This document shows positions 16,337 through 25,851 of a stretch of DNA of 64,000 bases, piece by piece. The DNA is from Maricaulis sp. (GTDB taxonomy: Bacteria; Pseudomonadota; Alphaproteobacteria; Caulobacterales; Maricaulaceae): contig NZ_JAEPOL010000013.1 of assembly GCF_017642925.1 (NCBI RefSeq), positions 1 to 64,000 on the forward strand. Reading direction: 5' to 3'. The translations under genes and the position numbers were made by a program. The notes below the pieces were generated by a model, which saw only the letters and a program-made list of their open reading frames with translations, searched no databases and was not told the DNA's origin. How positions within the stretch are numbered: the stretch's first letter is position 1; the number at the start of each line of letters is the position of its first letter.

Positions 16337-19300
16337 CTAGTAACGCAGGGCGATCTGACCGAACACGCGGCGTCCGACGACGTCGTACAGCGACGGGTCG
16401 GTGCCCGACTGCACGTTCGGTGCGTATTCCGGCGGCTGTTCGTCGAACAGGTTGTTCACGCCCAGACGGATCGAGGCGTTGTCGGTGATGTTCCAGGTTC
16501 CGGCCACATCCCAGTACCAGACAGCGTCGGTACCGGTGAAGCTGGTCTCGACCGGGAAGATCACGCTGGCGCGGTTGTCCATCGACGCGATGTATTGTGC
16601 GCGCACATCGAAGTCGAAGTCCGCCACGCTCCAGCGCGTGTTCCAGACAGCCTTCCATTCCGGGAAGGAGGTGCCCAGGCCTTCGCCGAAGAAGGACACG
16701 GTTCCGGCGTAGTCGAGATCCGGCAGGCTGTTGAGATCCTGCTGCTTCCACTCCAGCAGGTGCGTCAGCATAACGCTGGTGGTGACACTGCCGGCCCAGG
16801 ACGGCGCACCGAGCCATTCCGGATCGAAGCCCCAGCCGAAGGCGAAGTCGATACCCGAGGCCTGTTGCGAACCGCCGTTGACGCCCGGGAAGTTGCCGTT
16901 CGGATCGTCCACGAAGTTGATACCGAAGATGTCACCACCGCCCCGCACGATACCGGCGCAGGAATAGCGGTTCACATCATAGGTCGGATTGGTGCCGTAA
17001 TAATTGTAGCAATCGGCGATCAGCTGGTTCACCCCCGGCGCCAGGATCGGCGAGGAGATGTCGATACGCCAGTAGTCGACCGTGCCCTGGAAACGGTCCA
17101 GCCAGCGATTGGAGACCGGCGACTGGAACACCGCACCGATGGTGAAGGTGTCAGCCGATTCCGGATCGAGGTCCGTATTGCCGGTCGTGGTCACAGAGGC
17201 CTGGGTACCCGGCGTCTGGACATAGGCATCCGGAGAGGCCACGCCCGTTGCCGCGCACAAGGCCCGCATCTGGACCGAGTCGGGTCCGGAACGCTGGACA
17301 CCGGTGATCGAGCACGGATCGAAGTATTGCGGCGCAGAACCGCCACCGCCGAACAGCTCGCCGAAGTTCGGCGCGCGCACGGAGTGCTGATAGGACGCCC
17401 GGAAGCGGGCATAGTCCAGCGGCTCCCAGCTCAGCTCGGCCTTGTAGGCCGGGTCGTTCGAGCCGCCGGTATCACCGGTTATACCGTCGCGGAACTCGCT
17501 GCGCGAGACGCGATAGCCCAGGCTAAGATCGATCGCACCGAAGGGCGCATCGTCGCCGGCCAGCGGGATCAGCGCCTCGCCGAACAGGTCTTCGAACGAG
17601 TTGGTGCCCGAGTTCGGATTCTGTGCGTTGAAGCCGGAGATCGGACCGGCACCCGAACCCGGATCGAAGTCGAACTCGAAGCCGCGATATTCGGCGCCGA
17701 GCACCATCGACACCGGACCGGCCGGCATGTTGAAGGCGTCGCCGGCAACATAGAGCTGACCCACCGTCTGGGAGAATTCCGTCGACGCGGTCGAGGAGAC
17801 TTCCAGGTAGGACACACATTCCGCCGAGAGCGGCTGGCGGCCGAACGGATTGAAGCCGCCGGCGCAGGTGCTGTCGCCGCCATCGGCGGCTTCCAGCAGT
17901 ATCTGCAGACGATCGGTATCGATATTGCCTTCCTGGCGGCGGTCGATTTCGGTGTCACCGCGCGAGACATAGGCATGCCACGTCCAGCCGCTGGAACCGA
18001 TCGGGCCTTCGGCGCCGAAAGTGTAGCTGGTCACGGTGTTCTCGAAGTTCGACTGACGCAGACCGGCGGACAGGGTCCGCTGACGCATCAGGAAGGGTTC
18101 CAGGGCGCCTGAGCCGACCAGGTTCGGATCGTCGCCGGTCCGGCTTGCCAGAATGGCGGCGAGATCGGTCGGGATGAACGGGTTGGTGACCGGAATGATC
18201 AGCTGGTTGGACACGGTGCGGCCCGGCTCGACCAGAGCCGAAACAGCCTGAATCGCCGTGTTCTCGCCCGGCGCGCGGGTCTGAACAGTCGGGATCGGGG
18301 TCGGTGCCAGCGCCGAAGCCGACGTGTAGTGCGCCCAGGCGATATTGCCGAAGATGTTGACGCCATTGTCGAGATCATAGTCTGCCCGGGCCATGAAGCT
18401 GTCGCGCTCCATCGGCAGGGTGAGCAGGTTCACGAAATCGAAATTGTAGGAATAGGCATCCGGGAAGATGTTCTGGTTGACGTTGCCGTCGATGTCATAC
18501 CGGAAGTTCTCGACGTCCGACGGGTGGTTGAAGATACCCGCCGAGAACAGCGTGCCATCCAGGTTGAAACCGAAGCGGTTACCGACGCTGACATTGGCCG
18601 GGTCGACGCCATAGGAAGCGAAGACCGCGTCAATAGAGGCTTCGGTCGGACGGTTGGCTGCACCGAAGAGCAGCGAACCGGCCGGGAAGAAGCTGGTCGT
18701 CGCCGTCGCCTGCTCGGCGAAGGGACGCTGGCTCTTGATCATGCCCTCGCGCACGGAGCGGTCGAATGCGATCACGGCATTGCCGCGACCGTCATCGACA
18801 TTGCCGCCGATCACCAGTGACACGCCGTACTCCTGGGCATCCCAGTATTCGGTGGAGTTTTCGTAGGTCGCGCGGAAATCGACGCCCTCGAAATCATCCT
18901 GCAGGATGACGTTGACCGCACCGGCCACGGCGTCGGCACCGTACACGGCACCGGCACCGCCGGTTGCAACCTCGATCCGGTCGATCAGGGCGGCCGGAAT
19001 CGTGTTGAGGTCGACCGTGAGCCCCGCGCTGGACGGCATCGCACGGCGGCCGTCGATCAGAACGATGTTCCGGTTGGCGCCGAAACCGCGCAGGTCGACA
19101 TTCGCCTGACCGCCATTGCCCGGATTGTTGGACGTGGTGGTGCCGGCCGGGTTCACCTGCGGCAGCGTGTTGAGATAGGTGTCGATCGTGATGTCCGCAT
19201 TGGCGACGACCTGGTCGCCGGTCACGGAGACCAGCGGGCTGTCGGCGACATAGTCCTGGCGCGCGATCCGCGAGCCGGTGATCACGATCACCTCGTCGTC

Positions 19301-19426
19301 CCCGGCCGTATCCTCTTGCGCGAAGGCCGGTGCCGACACGGCCGCAAGGCCTGCCAGCATGGTCGCGCCCAGCAAAGCGGATCGTCCCAGACCGCTGCCG
19401 AATGACCTGAATGCTTGATTTTTCAT
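16337..19426 (-). CDS. TonB-dependent outer-membrane receptor
   Basis: A 1029-residue TonB-dependent transporter. A signal peptide (GLAAVSAPAFA-Q) is followed by a short TonB-box-like region (DEVIVITGSR), the plug domain (LPQVNPAG..., VDLRGFGANRNIVLIDGRR, RIEVATGGAGAVYGADAVAG) and a long 22-strand barrel ending in LFDEQPPEYAPNV...RRVFGQIALRY with a terminal aromatic residue. Such receptors import siderophores, oligosaccharides or peptides; the substrate cannot be read here. Followed by a strong terminator. A related receptor lies directly upstream on the same strand. Confidence 0.94.
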   Translation of the reverse strand: MKNQAFRSFGSGLGRSALLGATMLAGLAAVSAPAFAQEDTAGDDEVIVITGSRIARQDYVADSPLVSVTGDQVVANADITIDTYLNTLPQVNPAGTTTSNNPGNGGQANVDLRGFGANRNIVLIDGRRAMPSSAGLTVDLNTIPAALIDRIEVATGGAGAVYGADAVAGAVNVILQDDFEGVDFRATYENSTEYWDAQEYGVSLVIGGNVDDGRGNAVIAFDRSVREGMIKSQRPFAEQATATTSFFPAGSLLFGAANRPTEASIDAVFASYGVDPANVSVGNRFGFNLDGTLFSAGIFNHPSDVENFRYDIDGNVNQNIFPDAYSYNFDFVNLLTLPMERDSFMARADYDLDNGVNIFGNIAWAHYTSASALAPTPIPTVQTRAPGENTAIQAVSALVEPGRTVSNQLIIPVTNPFIPTDLAAILASRTGDDPNLVGSGALEPFLMRQRTLSAGLRQSNFENTVTSYTFGAEGPIGSSGWTWHAYVSRGDTEIDRRQEGNIDTDRLQILLEAADGGDSTCAGGFNPFGRQPLSAECVSYLEVSSTASTEFSQTVGQLYVAGDAFNMPAGPVSMVLGAEYRGFEFDFDPGSGAGPISGFNAQNPNSGTNSFEDLFGEALIPLAGDDAPFGAIDLSLGYRVSRSEFRDGITGDTGGSNDPAYKAELSWEPLDYARFRASYQHSVRAPNFGELFGGGGSAPQYFDPCSITGVQRSGPDSVQMRALCAATGVASPDAYVQTPGTQASVTTTGNTDLDPESADTFTIGAVFQSPVSNRWLDRFQGTVDYWRIDISSPILAPGVNQLIADCYNYYGTNPTYDVNRYSCAGIVRGGGDIFGINFVDDPNGNFPGVNGGSQQASGIDFAFGWGFDPEWLGAPSWAGSVTTSVMLTHLLEWKQQDLNSLPDLDYAGTVSFFGEGLGTSFPEWKAVWNTRWSVADFDFDVRAQYIASMDNRASVIFPVETSFTGTDAVWYWDVAGTWNITDNASIRLGVNNLFDEQPPEYAPNVQSGTDPSLYDVVGRRVFGQIALRY

Positions 19427-19634
19427 GCCGATTTACTCCCCGGCTTGGATATCCCCTCACATGCGGCAAGCCGCATGCACGTTTGAATGCGCACGAGCGC
19501 ATCGAATGGGGTTACGGGGAGGCCGGACCGGCCGACAGCGGAATTCGGCCTGCGCCAAGCCGGGTCGGCGAACAACAAAATGCCGTTGAATGACGGGTTT
19601 TCCGGGGCGGATGACAAAAGGCGCCCGAACGCAA

Positions 19635-19660
19635 AAGGCCCGCTCTGACGAGCGGGCCTT
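19635..19660 (-). terminator. Rho-independent terminator of the second TonB receptor gene
   Basis: Perfect 10-bp stem aaggcccgct/agcgggcctt with a 6-nt loop; the minus strand continues with TTTTG. It lies 24 bp beyond the stop of the receptor gene at 19684, separating the two receptor genes. Confidence 0.82.
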
Positions 19661-19683
19661 CGCAGTCTGCATTTCCAGCAAGG

Positions 19684-22600
19684 CTAGAAGCGCTTGGTGA
19701 CGTTCATGAACAGCGTGCGGCCGTTCAGATCGTAACCCACACCCCGGATGACATAGCCGTGATTGCTCTGCGGCTCCGGTGCATCGTTGAACACATTGTT
19801 CACACCGGCACGAACCACCAGATCGTCATTGCGCCACGTCACTGAGGCATCGTGGACGAAGTACTCCGGAGAGTTCTCGTACACGTTACACGGCGTATCG
19901 CCGGCCGCGACACAGGCGTAGAGGCCCGAACCGAGCGGATCGAACGGGTCGTCATTCGCCTCGATCATCTCGCCGACATAGCGGGTCTGCCACAATGCAC
20001 TCCAGTCACCGATGGAGAACACGTTGGTCAGGCTGAACCGGTTCTGCGGATAGCCGTACTCACCCAGATCGTCATTGATCGTGACGCCATCGGCGCCCGT
20101 TTCTTCCTCGAACTGCGTCAGCGTGTGCGTGGCCCGGAAGATGGCATCATAGCGCATCGGACGGTTGATGACCGGTGCGGTGAAGTCCATCCCGAACTCG
20201 ATATTGACGTCGATACCTTCGGTCACCCGCTCGCCCAGATTCTGGTTGAGCGCTTCCACGAAGCTGATCTCGCCGTCACCACCACGCGTGATGTACTGGC
20301 ACTGATTGTTCGTGAGGTTCGGCGAGTCATAGCACAGGGCCACGATCGCCAGCGATGACAGCGACTCCACCTGACCGTCGACGGAAATGTCATAATAGGT
20401 CGCCGACAGACGCAGATCGAATGCGTCGAACCAGGGCTGATCGATCACGAAACCGGCCGAAATGGCTTCGGACGTTTCCGCATCCAGGTCCGGGTTGGAC
20501 CCCGTGGCGACCAGAGTGCTGGCCCCCAGGAAGGTCACGTTGGACGTGCCCAGGCCAGTGGTACCCAGCGAGAACGGGTCAACGCCCGGCAGGTTGTAGG
20601 GGCCGCCACCATTCTGGCAGTTCTGGACGACCGTCGGGCTGCGGGTTTCCAGCGTCGGATCGTACTGCCGGATATTCGGCGTCGACGGATCATTGTCGTG
20701 ATCGACCTCGACGATGGCGAGACCCGGCACACGACACGGATCCTGCGGGTTGCCGAAGAACTGCACGCGCCCGCCGAATTGTTCGCCGAGGTTCGGCGCG
20801 CGGAAGGAGGTGCCGTAGGTGGCCCGGAAACGCAGCCATTCGTTCGGCGCATAAAGCGACTGGATCCGGTAGGTCCAGCTGGCGCCATAGTTGGACTCTT
20901 CGGTCCAGCGGGCGGCGACGTTCACCGACAGTTCCTCGGCGAACGGACGATCCATCAGGATCGGCGCTTCCATCTCGATGAAGGCTTCCATCAGGGAGCG
21001 GTCACCGGTCGAACCCGGATCCGAGAAGAAGCCCGCAAATTCGCCGCCGGATGCACCCGCGTCGGTATCGGTGACGATGGCGTCCTTGCGGTATTCACCG
21101 CCCAGCACCAGGCCGACCGGACCGTCAGGCAGATCGAACAGCGTACCGGTGGCATAGCCGCTGAGGACAGACTGTTCGACGACCGTCCGCGTCAGGCGGT
21201 TCGGGAAGAAGTAGTCATTATCCTCGGGATCGGCAAAACGGCCCGTCGTCAGGAAGGTGCCATCGAAAAAGTCCAGCGGACGGCATTCGATCACCTGCGT
21301 CGAGTTCGGGGCGAAGTTCGGCGCGCACGAGGCGTTGCCGCTGCCATCCACAGTCGTATTGCTCAACACCTGGAGATAGCGGGAATAGTCATACAGCCCC
21401 TGCACCCGGTCAAAACCGTCGGACCGGCTGAAGCTGGCATAGGCATCATAGCTCCAGCCGTGCATCGGACCGAAGCTGTCCATGAAGGGCAGATCGCCGC
21501 GCAGGCCGCCGATCAGGCGCATCTGGGACACGTCCGTCTCGGTCGTATAGCGCTCGAGGAAATAGATGTCGCCAGCCTGGCCGAACGGGTTCAGCGCATA
21601 GTTGGCCGGCATTGCCAGGCCGCCCTGGGAGATCGTGGTGGATTCGCTTTCCCGCTGCGTATAGGACGCCTCGAAATAGGCCGTCATCCCGCCATAGAAG
21701 CCCAGATCGAACTCGCCGATCGAGTACAGCGAGGTCCGGTTGAAGTCCGGCATCTGGCTGCCGTTCAGCTCCTCCGGCCACAGCAGCAGCGCGGCACCGT
21801 TCGCACTGCCGGACTGCAGCAGGTCGAGCGTGAAGGGGATCGGGAAGAAGCCGTCGGGGAAGCCCGGATGCTGGCGGCCCGCCTCATAACCGACATAGCC
21901 GAGCGCCGGGAAAACACCGACACCGGCACCGAAGGACGCGCCGCAATCCTCGTATATCTCGCCGCTGGCGCCATAGCTGTAGTTCGTGATGCAGTTACCG
22001 GCGTAGGGCTCGTAGAAGCTGCCGAACTCGCGGCCGGTGAAGCCTTCCGTCTTGGTGTACTCGGCAGCGAACCCGATGAAGCCGCGATCACCGCTGACAC
22101 CCAGCGTGCCGGTGTAGACCTGCTGACGGCCGCCATCGCCGGCCATTTCCGGGTCGGTGAGATAGGCATCCAGCTGCAGCCCGTCGAAATCGTCGCGCAG
22201 GATGTAGTTCACAACGCCGGCCACAGCGTCGGAACCATAAACCGACGACGCACCGTCGAGCAGGATTTCCACGCGATCGACCAGCGTGCCCGGGATCATG
22301 TTGAGGTCCGGCGCGCTCGGCACGCCGCGCACACCGGCCGGCGCCAGGCGGCGGCCATTGACCAGAACCAGGGTCCGTCCGGCGTCCAGGCCGCGCAGAC
22401 CGGCCGTTGCGGAACCCGGACCGCTGTCCGTGATCAGACCGGCCGAGGTGGACAGGCCGGTCGTCGTCTGCTGGCCCTGCACAACCGTGGTCTGGGAAAG
22501 CAGGTCAGCCGCGTCGACCAGACCCAGATCGCGCGACAGTTCCCCGTCGATCACCTGGATCGGTGCCGCCGTGGAGAACTCGTTGCGCACGATCCGCGAA

Positions 22601-22791
22601 CCGGTGATCGTGATTGAGTCTTCGGAATCGTCTGCCGTATCCTCTTCCGCCCCCGCGGAAGTCCGGACCGGCTGATCGTCCGGCGTCTCGGTCTGGTTCT
22701 GCGACCAGGCCGGGGCAGCCAGCAGGCTGACACCCATCATCCCGGCCAGAACGGTCGATCCGAGCCATTGCATTTTTTCTGAGGTTTTCAA
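19684..22791 (-). CDS. TonB-dependent outer-membrane receptor
   Basis: A 1035-residue TonB-dependent transporter. Signal peptide (GVSLLAAPAWSQ), TonB-box-like DSITITGSRIVR, plug motifs (AGLRGLDAGRTLVLVNGRR, RVEILLDGASSVYGSDAVAG) and a barrel ending NGRTLFMNVTKRF with a terminal Phe. The start is a TTG at 22791, 8 nt after GGGGG; the first in-frame ATG (22773) has no Shine-Dalgarno. It resembles the downstream receptor in plan but has a different extracellular loop set, so it is a distant paralogue rather than a recent duplicate. Substrate unknown. Confidence 0.93.
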   Translation of the reverse strand: MKTSEKMQWLGSTVLAGMMGVSLLAAPAWSQNQTETPDDQPVRTSAGAEEDTADDSEDSITITGSRIVRNEFSTAAPIQVIDGELSRDLGLVDAADLLSQTTVVQGQQTTTGLSTSAGLITDSGPGSATAGLRGLDAGRTLVLVNGRRLAPAGVRGVPSAPDLNMIPGTLVDRVEILLDGASSVYGSDAVAGVVNYILRDDFDGLQLDAYLTDPEMAGDGGRQQVYTGTLGVSGDRGFIGFAAEYTKTEGFTGREFGSFYEPYAGNCITNYSYGASGEIYEDCGASFGAGVGVFPALGYVGYEAGRQHPGFPDGFFPIPFTLDLLQSGSANGAALLLWPEELNGSQMPDFNRTSLYSIGEFDLGFYGGMTAYFEASYTQRESESTTISQGGLAMPANYALNPFGQAGDIYFLERYTTETDVSQMRLIGGLRGDLPFMDSFGPMHGWSYDAYASFSRSDGFDRVQGLYDYSRYLQVLSNTTVDGSGNASCAPNFAPNSTQVIECRPLDFFDGTFLTTGRFADPEDNDYFFPNRLTRTVVEQSVLSGYATGTLFDLPDGPVGLVLGGEYRKDAIVTDTDAGASGGEFAGFFSDPGSTGDRSLMEAFIEMEAPILMDRPFAEELSVNVAARWTEESNYGASWTYRIQSLYAPNEWLRFRATYGTSFRAPNLGEQFGGRVQFFGNPQDPCRVPGLAIVEVDHDNDPSTPNIRQYDPTLETRSPTVVQNCQNGGGPYNLPGVDPFSLGTTGLGTSNVTFLGASTLVATGSNPDLDAETSEAISAGFVIDQPWFDAFDLRLSATYYDISVDGQVESLSSLAIVALCYDSPNLTNNQCQYITRGGDGEISFVEALNQNLGERVTEGIDVNIEFGMDFTAPVINRPMRYDAIFRATHTLTQFEEETGADGVTINDDLGEYGYPQNRFSLTNVFSIGDWSALWQTRYVGEMIEANDDPFDPLGSGLYACVAAGDTPCNVYENSPEYFVHDASVTWRNDDLVVRAGVNNVFNDAPEPQSNHGYVIRGVGYDLNGRTLFMNVTKRF

Positions 22792-23101
22792 AACCTATCC
22801 CCCTGGAAAGTCGGCCCCTTCGGGGCGTTGTCCGAAGCACCGGGCGGACCCGGCGGCGTGTCGGATTCGTGACGCGCAGGCGAACAGGGCTTGAAAAACC
22901 GGACACAGGAAAATTCCAATGAGGCTGACGCCGGGCAGGCGTTCCCGATTGAGAGATGATGCACCGAACGGCCCGGATTCTGCTGCAAACGCCCCCGCCG
23001 GGCTGCAAAGGTGTGACGCCGGTGGCAGTCTGTCGCACCCCGCAGCGGACGGATTGCGCTATATGGGGTTCCAGCGTTTTGAAGAACTGGAGGATTCCGG
23101 C
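22792..23101. other. Intergenic region between divergent receptor and cytochrome genes
   Basis: No ORF or RNA gene that I can support. It must hold the promoters of the TonB receptor (minus) and the cytochrome c gene (plus). A short hairpin ccccttcggggc lies close to the receptor start. GGAGG at about 23089 is the cytochrome ribosome-binding site. Confidence 0.5.
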
Positions 23102-23644
23102 ATGCTGCGCAGTCTCGTTCCACTTGCAGGCGCCCTGATCATCGCAGCCTGCGGCGGTGAAACCGGCGATACCGCCGATGCGGCTCCGGCCGCGCACAAC
23201 GAAGCCGCGGCGCCCGCCGCCGAACCGTCTGCGACTGCATCGTCGACGGCCACGGCAATGGCCCACAGTGACGATGACGATGACGACGATGCCGAGGCGA
23301 TCCTGGCAGCCCTGGGCGGCGACTACGCCAATGCCGACCTGACCAATGGTGCGCGCCAGTTCCGGCGCTGTCAGTCCTGTCACACCCTCAATGAAGGCGG
23401 CCGCCACACGGTCGGTCCCAATCTGCATGGCGTCATCGGGCGCGCCGCGGCCTCGGCCGAGGGCTTCAACTATTCCCCCCAGCTGACCGGGGCCGGCCTG
23501 ACCTGGGATGTCGAGACCCTGGACGCCTGGATCGAGAATCCGCGCGCCATGGTGCCCGGCAACCGCATGAGCTTTGTCGGCCTGCGCGAGGCCCACGATC
23601 GGCGCGACGTGATCGGCTACCTCGCTGTCGAGACGGCTGACTAG
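23102..23644 (+). CDS. Class I cytochrome c, lipoprotein
   Basis: A 180-residue c-type cytochrome. A lipoprotein signal ends at LIIAAC (Cys17), followed by an Ala/Pro-rich linker with a run of eight Asp. The heme site is CQSCH (residues 90-94) and the likely axial Met is Met156 in GNRMSF, as in cytochrome c2/c552-like proteins. It would be a membrane-tethered periplasmic electron carrier. ATG 23102 follows GGAGG; the ORF track's start at 22919 lacks a signal sequence. Downstream lies a short repeat array. Confidence 0.9.
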   Translation: MLRSLVPLAGALIIAACGGETGDTADAAPAAHNEAAAPAAEPSATASSTATAMAHSDDDDDDDAEAILAALGGDYANADLTNGARQFRRCQSCHTLNEGGRHTVGPNLHGVIGRAAASAEGFNYSPQLTGAGLTWDVETLDAWIENPRAMVPGNRMSFVGLREAHDRRDVIGYLAVETAD

Positions 23645-23645
23645 A

Positions 23646-23807
23646 GCATTTTCAGCAAAAGTGGGGACCGGTTTTGCGGTTCGAAAATGCGGTCGCCAAG
23701 GACCCAGCATTTTCAGCACAAGTGGGCACCGGTTTTGCGGTTCGAAAATGCGGTCGCCAAGGACCCGGCGTTTTCAGCAAAATCGGCACCGGTTTTGCCG
23801 AAAGCGC
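23646..23807. repeat. Three tandem copies of a 45-bp palindromic repeat, 61-bp period
   Basis: Copies start at 23646, 23707 and 23768. The first two are nearly identical 45-mers bounded by gcattttc and gaaaatgc, which pair with each other, with an inner gcaaaa/ttttgc stem; a 16-bp spacer (ggtcgccaaggaccca) repeats between them. The third copy is shorter and degenerate. A fourth copy, differing from the first by one base, lies inverted at 42940-42984. This is a dispersed intergenic repeat family, located here between convergent genes. Confidence 0.92.
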
Positions 23808-23814
23808 TCGGGCC

Positions 23815-24627
23815 CTAGAAGCGCCGCCAGACGGACAGGAAGATTGCCCGCTCGTCCAGCGTATTGCGGCCGGCGGGCGTGAAGTAGACGCCGGCATGGT
23901 ATTCCATGCCGGCGATTTCACGGCCGAGCGAGAGCTGCAGCTTGTGCTGGCTGAAGGCCGGACGGGCCGGGCTCGCCGCTTCCGCATTCCAGACCGACAG
24001 CGACTGGACGATGACCTGCCAGCGGGGCGCCGGGCGCCAGCCGGCGCTGATATCGAGCCTCACCTCGTCCAGATCCGGCTCCGCCCGCCAGCGATGCGCC
24101 AGCTGGATATCGGCAAAGCGGTCGTTTCCGAACGACTGGCCCCAAAGCGCGCGCACTTCCCAAGCCTCGCCACCGGCGCCAAGCGGCTGGTTTGACACAT
24201 TCTCGCCGGCGCCGGGCAGGAGCGCCGTCACCTGCAGGGTGGCGATCCGGCCCGCGTCCTGCCAGATACCTGCGCGCAGCCCGAACTCGCTCGCAGAAAG
24301 CCCCTGGGCCGCGTCATGGATCGCGCCCTGACGGCGCTCGACGGACTGCCAGGCGAGCCGCGCCACTGCCGTCAGCCGTGCCGTGATCCCGTATTCGGCA
24401 TAGAGCGCCGTCTCGTCCTTGTAGAAATAGCCGTCATCGACCCGGTCGCCGCCGGCATCGAAACGCTGGTCGGCCCGGTCGGCCAGCGTCGTGACGATAG
24501 CCAGCCCCTCGCCCTTCCGCTGCAGCCAGGCACCCGCCTCGGCCGGTCCAGGCGCGGCCGCGATCGACACGATGGCCAACAAGCTTGCGGCGCACGGCCG
24601 GTGGCAAGACTGTTTTCGCCATCCCAT
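23815..24627 (-). CDS. Putative outer-membrane beta-barrel protein
   Basis: A 270-residue exported protein with a signal peptide (LLAIVSIAAAPGPAEA-G). The rest alternates polar and hydrophobic residues as in transmembrane beta-strands and ends SVWRRF, a terminal Phe typical of BAM substrates. I do not recognise a specific family; it resembles small porin-like or phenol-degradation-pathway-type barrels only in general design. The class call is moderate and the function unknown. It converges on the cytochrome gene across the 61-bp repeat array. Confidence 0.65.
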   Translation of the reverse strand: MGWRKQSCHRPCAASLLAIVSIAAAPGPAEAGAWLQRKGEGLAIVTTLADRADQRFDAGGDRVDDGYFYKDETALYAEYGITARLTAVARLAWQSVERRQGAIHDAAQGLSASEFGLRAGIWQDAGRIATLQVTALLPGAGENVSNQPLGAGGEAWEVRALWGQSFGNDRFADIQLAHRWRAEPDLDEVRLDISAGWRPAPRWQVIVQSLSVWNAEAASPARPAFSQHKLQLSLGREIAGMEYHAGVYFTPAGRNTLDERAIFLSVWRRF

Positions 24628-24799
24628 CGGGCATCCTTCCCGATTGCGGCCGCGGCTGCACAGAGGCCCCGGCGGTCAGGGACAGCGAGCATGCCCGTAA
24701 AACGGGTTATTGCAAATTTATGCCACCAATAATTGCTTTCTCTGAGGAGAACAGAAAACGCCCGGCAGACAATCATCCGCCGGGCGCAACCTTGTTCGC

Positions 24800-25567
24800 T
24801 CAGCTGTCGAAGCCGGGGCTTTCGCGACGGACCCGGTCCAGAACCGCCGCCCAGGCGATTTCCTTGAACAGATCGTTCGAGGCGATCTCGGAAGACTGGC
24901 CGAAGACGCGATCCTGCATCTTCTCGTCCCACTCGATCAGCTCCCCGCCGGCCTGCGCCTTGATCTGGATGCGGCAGGCCTTCTCCAGCAGGTAGATCCG
25001 CACATAGGCCGAGAACGGGTGATCCCCGACCGACAGCGTGCCGTGATTGCGCAGGATCATCAGGTTCTTTTCGCCCAGATCGGCGACGAGGCGTTCCCGC
25101 TCGTCATGATCGAGCGCGATGCCCTCGTATTCGTGATAGCTCACATCATTGTAGACATTCATCGCCAGCTGCGAGATCGGCAGCAGGCCACGCTTCTGGG
25201 CGGCCACCGCAACACCGTCGTCGGAATGCAGGTGCAGGGCGACTTTCACATCCGGCCGCGCCGCGTGAATGGCGGAGTGGATCGTGAAGCCGGCCGGATT
25301 GATGCCATAGCGCGAGGGCGGCAGCACATTGCCGTCCAGGTCGACCTTGACCATGTTCGACGCCGTGACGTCCTCATAAAGCAGGCCGAACGGGTTGAGC
25401 AGGAAATGCTCGTCCGGCCCGGGCACACGCATCGAAATGTGAGTGAAGAAGAGATCGTCCCAGCCGTGCATGCGCACCAGCCGGTACAGCGCCGCCAGAT
25501 CGCAGCGCGCCTTCCATTCTTCCTCGGAGACCTGGTCCTTGACCGACAGGTTTGCTTGATCGTCCAT
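24800..25567 (-). CDS. Class II aldolase/adducin family protein
   Basis: A 255-residue single-domain class II aldolase/adducin protein. The zinc-site motifs are visible as ALHLHSDDG (HxH) and YHEYEGIALDHDER with a later NHGTLSVGD. FTHISMRVPG is the conserved N-terminal phosphate-binding-like segment. Members include fuculose-phosphate aldolase and ribulose-5-phosphate epimerase, but this group is usually of unknown substrate. It is monocistronic; nothing in the neighbourhood suggests a sugar pathway. Confidence 0.88.
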   Translation of the reverse strand: MDDQANLSVKDQVSEEEWKARCDLAALYRLVRMHGWDDLFFTHISMRVPGPDEHFLLNPFGLLYEDVTASNMVKVDLDGNVLPPSRYGINPAGFTIHSAIHAARPDVKVALHLHSDDGVAVAAQKRGLLPISQLAMNVYNDVSYHEYEGIALDHDERERLVADLGEKNLMILRNHGTLSVGDHPFSAYVRIYLLEKACRIQIKAQAGGELIEWDEKMQDRVFGQSSEIASNDLFKEIAWAAVLDRVRRESPGFDS

Positions 25568-25851
25568 TTTGAACTCCCCGGGGTTTTCTTTATCGCCAAC
25601 CCTGTAAGTATTGGCCGATGTTCCATCGCCGTCAAACCCTTCCGTGGCACGCGATGAGGGCCGAAAAACGCCACACGGGGCAACACATCCTGTGCTTGCT
25701 TTTTACTCTGCATCTACCAGTAGAGAGCACCCAATACAGGGTTAATCAAGTCTTTGAAATCACGCACAAATTGTTGTCAGTGCCGATTAACAAGTTTTCA
25801 AGGCGTTTCTGACTTAATGGCAGGCAACGACAATCAAGAAGCTGCGTCTCC

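Noticed and set aside
20698-22617. 639-aa plus-strand ORF
   Set aside because: Antisense shadow of the second TonB receptor.
22792-22920. Cobalamin or other riboswitch ahead of the second TonB receptor
   Set aside because: No B12-box-like sequence and the leader is short.
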